Shown in pieces: positions 59,963 through 64,000 of a stretch of DNA of 64,000 nucleotides. The translations under genes and the position numbers were made by a program. The notes under the pieces were generated by a model that did no database searches, was not told where the DNA came from, and was given only the letters and a program-made list of their open reading frames with translations. Every line of letters begins with the position of its first letter. Positions within the stretch are counted from its first letter, which is position 1. The stretch spans positions 36,699 through 100,698 of the forward strand of contig CAJTVP010000005.1 of NCBI GenBank assembly GCA_910580205.1, written 5' to 3'. This DNA comes from an uncultured Eggerthellaceae bacterium. GTDB lineage: Bacteria > Actinomycetota > Coriobacteriia > Coriobacteriales > Eggerthellaceae.

Positions 59963-62389
59963 ATGGACAAACTGGTATACCTGCATGAACTTGATTCCGT
60001 TCGCAATTCCCCGCAAGAGATCAAGCATGCGCGGGATGCCCTCTATGAGCAGATCGTCCAGCATGGCAACACCGTCGTCATCACCTTCAATCAACTAGCG
60101 GATTCCAAAGCGTTCCTTGGCCTAGCCATGGCCTCCGAAGAGTCTTTGGAGGCCATCAAAAGCCTCATGGCCTCCGGAGCGATCCGGATCTCTCGGTTCA
60201 ACGACAAGCGCACGGCATCCCAGTACCTCCAGGACAACCTCACGCCCACTCCGGCTGGATGCTATGGCAAGTTCGTTCTATCCGGTTGGGGCGTTACGGA
60301 TGATCTGGACAAAGAGAAGGAAGAGGAAGTCCGAGGATGCATTTACAAGGCTCTGCGCAACAGCGATCCTGATTACCTTGACCAGCTTTCAGTTGAGACG
60401 GATACAGAGTCCGAATCAAGCAATCATACGGAAACGCGCACGCTGACCCAAGAGAACGTGCGGGAAATCAAGCGGCTCGTCGAGCTCATGCTCTACATCA
60501 GCCAAACAAGCACCGCATACATTGACATCAACGACGATGCGCACCCAAATTATGTGCAAATGCTCGATCTTTGCGAAGAGGCTATCCAGAACACTGACAC
60601 AGCGCACTCCCTGAAGGCCGTCCATGAAGCGCGTCAACAAGTTGCCGAATCGGACATCATGAGAAGATCGGCATATTACCATGCGCTCCAAAACATCAGG
60701 ACTGCTTCAGGAGCAACTGTCTCCTCGGATGAGGCGCAAGGGGCTTACCGCATCTTCGATATCTGTTACAACCTGGTCACTGAGGCCAGCATAAAGAACA
60801 TTTCCCACCATTTTCTGCCCTCTGATCACGCCAGCATAATGGACGAAATCAGAACCAGATGCGATTTCTATGCAAACGACTACCTTGCCTATAACCACAC
60901 CTACAGCTCTAATCAGCCCATAACAAATGACGAAATCGATGTGCAGCGATGGCAATATGCCGCACGCATCCGTAAAACCTCAACTGAGTCAGAGATGCAA
61001 GCCAGGGCAGGGTCCGACTCCAGCAGACCGGCCTATGAAACCGACGAAAAGGAACAACGGAAATCTTGGAAACGGCGCGTATATCAAGCGCTTGGCCGCA
61101 ACGTCCTCATCATGGTTCTCTATGCGCTCGTGCTCGGCCTTGTGGAAGTGGTCATCTCTCTCGTGCAAGACATCATGGTTTCGCTCATCAGCCACGGATC
61201 AGACACTGTCGGTGATCTGCTCTCCGAAGAAAGCAGCATGGCTGTCGTCATCATCTTCCTTCTCGGCATCGTCATTTTCTCCACCGTCAAACGAAATGCT
61301 CGGCTCCGTTGGCCTCTCATCGGTTCTGTGCTGGTTCTTTTCTTCATCATTTTGCCGATTCTGTCCTGCGTGAGCGTTGAGCTCTCGAATGCAGGGTTTG
61401 CGTTCGAAACCGACTTCGATTCACTGCCAATGAGAATACTCATGGGGCTGCCGAGCCTCATCTCCAGCTTCGTCGGCGTCGCGATCTTCGCTTACGTCGG
61501 CTGGCTCATGGAATCGAAAACGGAGCTTCCGGGCATCATCGACAGCGCTACCACCGCCTTCGATTCACTGCGTGACCTGATCACGTTCTCCTTCTCCAAA
61601 CCCGACGTGAGCGCTGAATACATCAACCCTATCACCGCTTCCAAGGCCGAAAAGAATGCAGGAGCCTGCAAGATAAACGATGATGATTGGGAAACAGCCC
61701 TGGGGATTGGCGCAAGCAAACTCATTCAATCGAATCCCTGGCAAAGATATCTTGAAGTCGTGAACAAAACCAAAAGCCCAAACGCTCAAACCCCCGAACT
61801 GCCCATCATCACCGATCACACCGAAGTGCTGGAGTTTGAAAGCAGCGCTGCAGGGAGACCTATCGGGATCATGTACGAAAGCCCTTACAGCCAGATGCTC
61901 GTAGATCTTGTCGAGGATCAAAATGGCGAACGGTTCGCCTATGAGCGCCTTGTTCCAAAGGCGGATGGTGCCGTGGTCATCGTCCCTATCCATGAGGGGA
62001 AGCTCATTTTGCTGAATCAATTCCGACACGCCATACGCGCACATCAGCTGGCTTTCCCAAGAGGATTCGGCGAACCGGGGTTATCTCCCGAAGAAAATGC
62101 CCGCAAGGAACTATTCGAAGAGTTGGGAATCATCCCTGAAGCGCAAGGCGCGATGCATCCTCTGGGCATTGTCACCCCTGATAGCGGGCTCTCTGCCGGA
62201 AAAGCTCATGTGTTCACCTGCGAAATCCCTGAACCCACAATCAAGCACGGATATGAAGGAATATCAGACACGATCATGATCACATCTGAAGAACTCGACC
62301 GCATGATCGCCGAAGGAAAGATCACCGACGGATTCACGTTGTCCGCCATCACCCTTTGGAAGCTGTATAAAAATGGAACACTGGCGTAG
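59963..62389 (+). CDS. Large membrane protein with C-terminal Nudix domain and unrecognised N-terminal domain
   Basis: 808 residues. Residues ~1-370 are a soluble, mostly helical region starting MDKLVYLHELDSVRNSPQEI, which I do not recognise. About four membrane segments lie at ~380-515 (ALVLGLVEVVISLVQDIMVS; VVIIFLLGIVIF; VLVLFFIILPILSCV; LISSFVGVAIFAYVGWL). Residues ~640-800 form a Nudix hydrolase related to ADP-ribose pyrophosphatases: AVVIVPIHEGKLILLNQFRH, then the Nudix box GFGEPGLSPEENARKELFEE ending LGI. Compared with the consensus, the E after Gx5 is L and the R before E is K; the metal-binding EExG is kept. Likely a membrane-tethered hydrolase of a nucleotide-diphosphate compound. 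No operon partner; its stop lies one base from that of the convergent gene. Confidence 0.78.
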   Translation: MDKLVYLHELDSVRNSPQEIKHARDALYEQIVQHGNTVVITFNQLADSKAFLGLAMASEESLEAIKSLMASGAIRISRFNDKRTASQYLQDNLTPTPAGCYGKFVLSGWGVTDDLDKEKEEEVRGCIYKALRNSDPDYLDQLSVETDTESESSNHTETRTLTQENVREIKRLVELMLYISQTSTAYIDINDDAHPNYVQMLDLCEEAIQNTDTAHSLKAVHEARQQVAESDIMRRSAYYHALQNIRTASGATVSSDEAQGAYRIFDICYNLVTEASIKNISHHFLPSDHASIMDEIRTRCDFYANDYLAYNHTYSSNQPITNDEIDVQRWQYAARIRKTSTESEMQARAGSDSSRPAYETDEKEQRKSWKRRVYQALGRNVLIMVLYALVLGLVEVVISLVQDIMVSLISHGSDTVGDLLSEESSMAVVIIFLLGIVIFSTVKRNARLRWPLIGSVLVLFFIILPILSCVSVELSNAGFAFETDFDSLPMRILMGLPSLISSFVGVAIFAYVGWLMESKTELPGIIDSATTAFDSLRDLITFSFSKPDVSAEYINPITASKAEKNAGACKINDDDWETALGIGASKLIQSNPWQRYLEVVNKTKSPNAQTPELPIITDHTEVLEFESSAAGRPIGIMYESPYSQMLVDLVEDQNGERFAYERLVPKADGAVVIVPIHEGKLILLNQFRHAIRAHQLAFPRGFGEPGLSPEENARKELFEELGIIPEAQGAMHPLGIVTPDSGLSAGKAHVFTCEIPEPTIKHGYEGISDTIMITSEELDRMIAEGKITDGFTLSAITLWKLYKNGTLA

Positions 62390-62390
62390 A

Positions 62391-63374
62391 TCACGGATTG
62401 CAGCGACTGCAAGGCGTATACCCCTGGGCTTGAGCATCAGACTCAGAAATGGCTATCTTGCTTTTCTTGAGATACTGACATCCTCCTGCATGATACTTCT
62501 TTCCTGTATTTGTGATGTAAACCGTGTACTCGTTCGAAACCGAATTTTGCGCTTCTTCGGCAGCTTTAGCCTTAGCTGTAGCCTCCTCCTCTGCCTTCGC
62601 AGCTTCCGCAGCTTGTCTAGCCGCTTCCTCTTCGGCGGCTATACGCTGCATCTCTTCAGTGTTCTGGATGAGTTGGAGGGGGACGGATTTTGCCACTGCC
62701 CCGTCATAGGAGCAAGATGCTCTGCTTTCTTTGTAAATAGTCTTTCCATCGGGAGCTGTGAAAGCAGCGACAGCAAACTGATACTCTCCAGGCGGATATC
62801 CCAATATATTGTTCCCGCCTACTACAATGGTCCTTGTATCATTCACCGCAACACCAGTTGAAGTTGTTCCAGTCACAGCAACCAAAACCGACTTCACGCC
62901 AGTTGCACCGCCACCAGCAATCGATAAGGAAAGTACCGGATCTTCTTTGGCCAACTCTGCCTCCTGGGCAGTCACCTTCTCTTGCAACACCGCTAACTCT
63001 TGGCCCGTCTGTGCGAGTTGGACCCTATCGTTTGCCGCACTGTTCGTTGAGATGCAAGCAACAACAAGCCCTAAGAATAATGCGCAAGCTCCTAAGAATA
63101 TGGCAGCCTTTTGGTATGGAATGATCTCTTTCTTGTTCGCATACCAGCAAAATGCCAAAACACCGGCACCGAGAACGAAGCCAGATATAGCAAAAGGAGG
63201 GATAACGCTCAACGCCAAAGCAGCTATAGAGATGACAAGGATGAGCCTTTTCACAAAATCAAGCCCAGCTTTGTTTTCGCAAGATGCCGTTGAAGAAGAA
63301 TCATCTTCGCCATGGGGTTTCATCTGCGCGGCTCGCTTCTTAGCTTCCTCAATAATGGAATCAACTTTAGACAT
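62391..63374 (-). CDS. Membrane protein with coiled coil and C-terminal Cys/His motif
   Basis: 327 residues. A cytoplasmic start (MSKVDSIIEEAKKRAAQMK), three membrane segments (~45-115), a short coiled coil (LAQTGQELAVLQEKVTAQEA), a beta-rich domain (~140-235), a long Glu/Ala-rich helix (IAAEEEAARQAAEAAKAEEE) and a C-terminal motif YITNTGKKYHAGGCQYLKKS with GYTPCSRCNP. The His-x3-Cys and Cys-x2-Cys arrangement is the small putative zinc site known from ends of some nucleases and ComEC-type proteins. Start ATG 63374 has AGAGGA six bases upstream. Function unknown. Confidence 0.75.
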   Translation of the reverse strand: MSKVDSIIEEAKKRAAQMKPHGEDDSSSTASCENKAGLDFVKRLILVISIAALALSVIPPFAISGFVLGAGVLAFCWYANKKEIIPYQKAAIFLGACALFLGLVVACISTNSAANDRVQLAQTGQELAVLQEKVTAQEAELAKEDPVLSLSIAGGGATGVKSVLVAVTGTTSTGVAVNDTRTIVVGGNNILGYPPGEYQFAVAAFTAPDGKTIYKESRASCSYDGAVAKSVPLQLIQNTEEMQRIAAEEEAARQAAEAAKAEEEATAKAKAAEEAQNSVSNEYTVYITNTGKKYHAGGCQYLKKSKIAISESDAQAQGYTPCSRCNP

Positions 63375-63398
63375 GGGGATTCCTCTATTCAAGCACGG

Positions 63399-63773
63399 TT
63401 AATTAATGACTTCATAGTACCAAAGCATATTAGGCGTCACGGTAAAAGCAGGATGAAAATATGACAACTCTTTTGATTGCAAATCTTTCTTGATACGTTG
63501 ATGCCAGCTGCCTTCCATCCTAATAAGAAGAGCCACTTCTAATAGTTTATTGCTATCCACATCTCTACTGGCAATACATAATGAAGAAGAGAACAAGAAG
63601 AAGACCGCTTGCACAACGATTGCCCAACTTGGCAAATGCGAAATCGGGAGAAAGCTGAGAGGGCAATCACTTGAGAAATGCACATTTGAAAATAGAGAGA
63701 TAGAAACAAGGAACTGGCATGTGCAAGACGGAAAATGCGCTTCGCTTTTGGCATCAGCGCAGCTGCAGTCCAC
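63399..63773 (-). CDS. Possible small hypothetical protein (doubtful)
   Basis: A frame of 124 codons ends at 63399 with a plausible C-terminus (RMEGSWHQRIKKDLQSKELS) and one hydrophobic stretch (SWAIVVQAVFFLFSSSLCIA). Its 5' end runs into the GC-rich tail and has only a GTG start without a clear ribosome site, so the true start may be internal, or the frame may be a remnant cut by the GC-rich segment. No family recognised. Confidence 0.25.
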   Translation of the reverse strand: MDCSCADAKSEAHFPSCTCQFLVSISLFSNVHFSSDCPLSFLPISHLPSWAIVVQAVFFLFSSSLCIASRDVDSNKLLEVALLIRMEGSWHQRIKKDLQSKELSYFHPAFTVTPNMLWYYEVIN

Positions 63774-64000
63774 CTGGGATCATGCATGGAAGGTCGCGGG
63801 GGCTTCTCCGATCCAGGACCCCATCCTGGCGGCGGATGCGCAGGCCGCTCTTCCTGTCCGCGCGGTCGGCCATCGGCGCCCGATGGGCGCGCTGCGGGGC
63901 TTCTCTCGGATGGAAAGCGACCTGGGTCTCGCAGCGCCATGCCATCATATGCGAAAGCGCCCCTCGCGGGCGGAACGTCCTGGTCTCCCACGGCCTCGCG
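63750..64000. other. GC-rich segment of unassigned origin at the right edge
   Basis: Base composition changes sharply near 63750 from AT-rich to strongly GC-rich, unlike anything else in the window. Several frames are open through it on both strands, but none gives a protein I recognise. It may be the end of an inserted element or a gene continuing beyond the window. The stretch 63393-63750 before it holds only the doubtful small frame above. Confidence 0.4.

Overview
The window reads as part of the chromosome of a Gram-positive, mid-GC bacterium, most likely an actinomycete of the class Coriobacteriia. This is an inference from gene content: secreted enzymes with choline-binding-type repeats, a LicC-LicA fusion, a GlfT2-like galactofuranosyltransferase, GT2/DUF2304 and YfhO/DUF6541-type membrane proteins. 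No rRNA, tRNA or CRISPR array was found. Nearly the whole window is a cell-surface glycan locus, mostly on the minus strand.

Region 1 (1-9930, minus): dTDP-glucose dehydratase RmlB, a GlfT2-like transferase, a YfhO-type membrane protein, the WecE aminotransferase, a polytopic membrane protein, an ATP-grasp enzyme and a cut-off epimerase. Most junctions are tight or overlapping, as in an operon. Region 2 (10113-18579): two large wall enzymes carrying choline-binding-type repeats (an L,D-transpeptidase and an amidase/glucosaminidase), a GT2/DUF2304 pair, LicD and a glycosyltransferase. Region 3 (18598-41120, minus): a long run of genes for export (Wzm/Wzt ABC transporter and a Wzx flippase), acylation (AlgI/AlgX-like pair), glycosyltransfer, and precursor synthesis. 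The precursors are a CDP-sugar route with a ThDP enzyme, the complete WbpA-B-E-D-I set for UDP-ManNAc3NAcA, and RmlA. Region 4 (41354-51538): more glycosyltransferases, two large GT-C-like membrane proteins, GtrA and UDP-galactopyranose mutase. Region 5 (51680-58201, minus): choline transporter-like LicB, a helix-turn-helix/LicC/LicA fusion, a transglutaminase-like wall protein with choline-binding-type repeats, and a membrane protein whose frame is broken at a run of eight G. Region 6 (58471-64000): an unrecognised membrane protein, a large membrane protein ending in a Nudix domain, a membrane protein with a C-terminal Cys/His motif, and a GC-rich unassigned tail.

Read together, the genes can make at least four activated sugars: dTDP-Fuc4N, UDP-ManNAc3NAcA, a CDP-4-keto-6-deoxy sugar that is probably branched, and UDP-Galf. 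They also make CDP-choline. LicD can place phosphocholine on a surface glycan, and the three repeat-bearing wall enzymes could then dock on it, so polymer synthesis, decoration and wall-remodelling enzymes sit in one locus.

The most notable observations are: a Wzt-type ATPase whose C-terminal part looks like three CWB2 cell-wall-binding repeats although the protein should be cytoplasmic; poly-G runs of 8-9 in four surface genes, one exactly at a frame break that one extra G would repair (a candidate phase-variable switch); a YerE-like ThDP enzyme next to RfbF/RfbG; and an unusual multi-domain Nudix membrane protein. All functional calls are from reading the sequence only; no database search was run.
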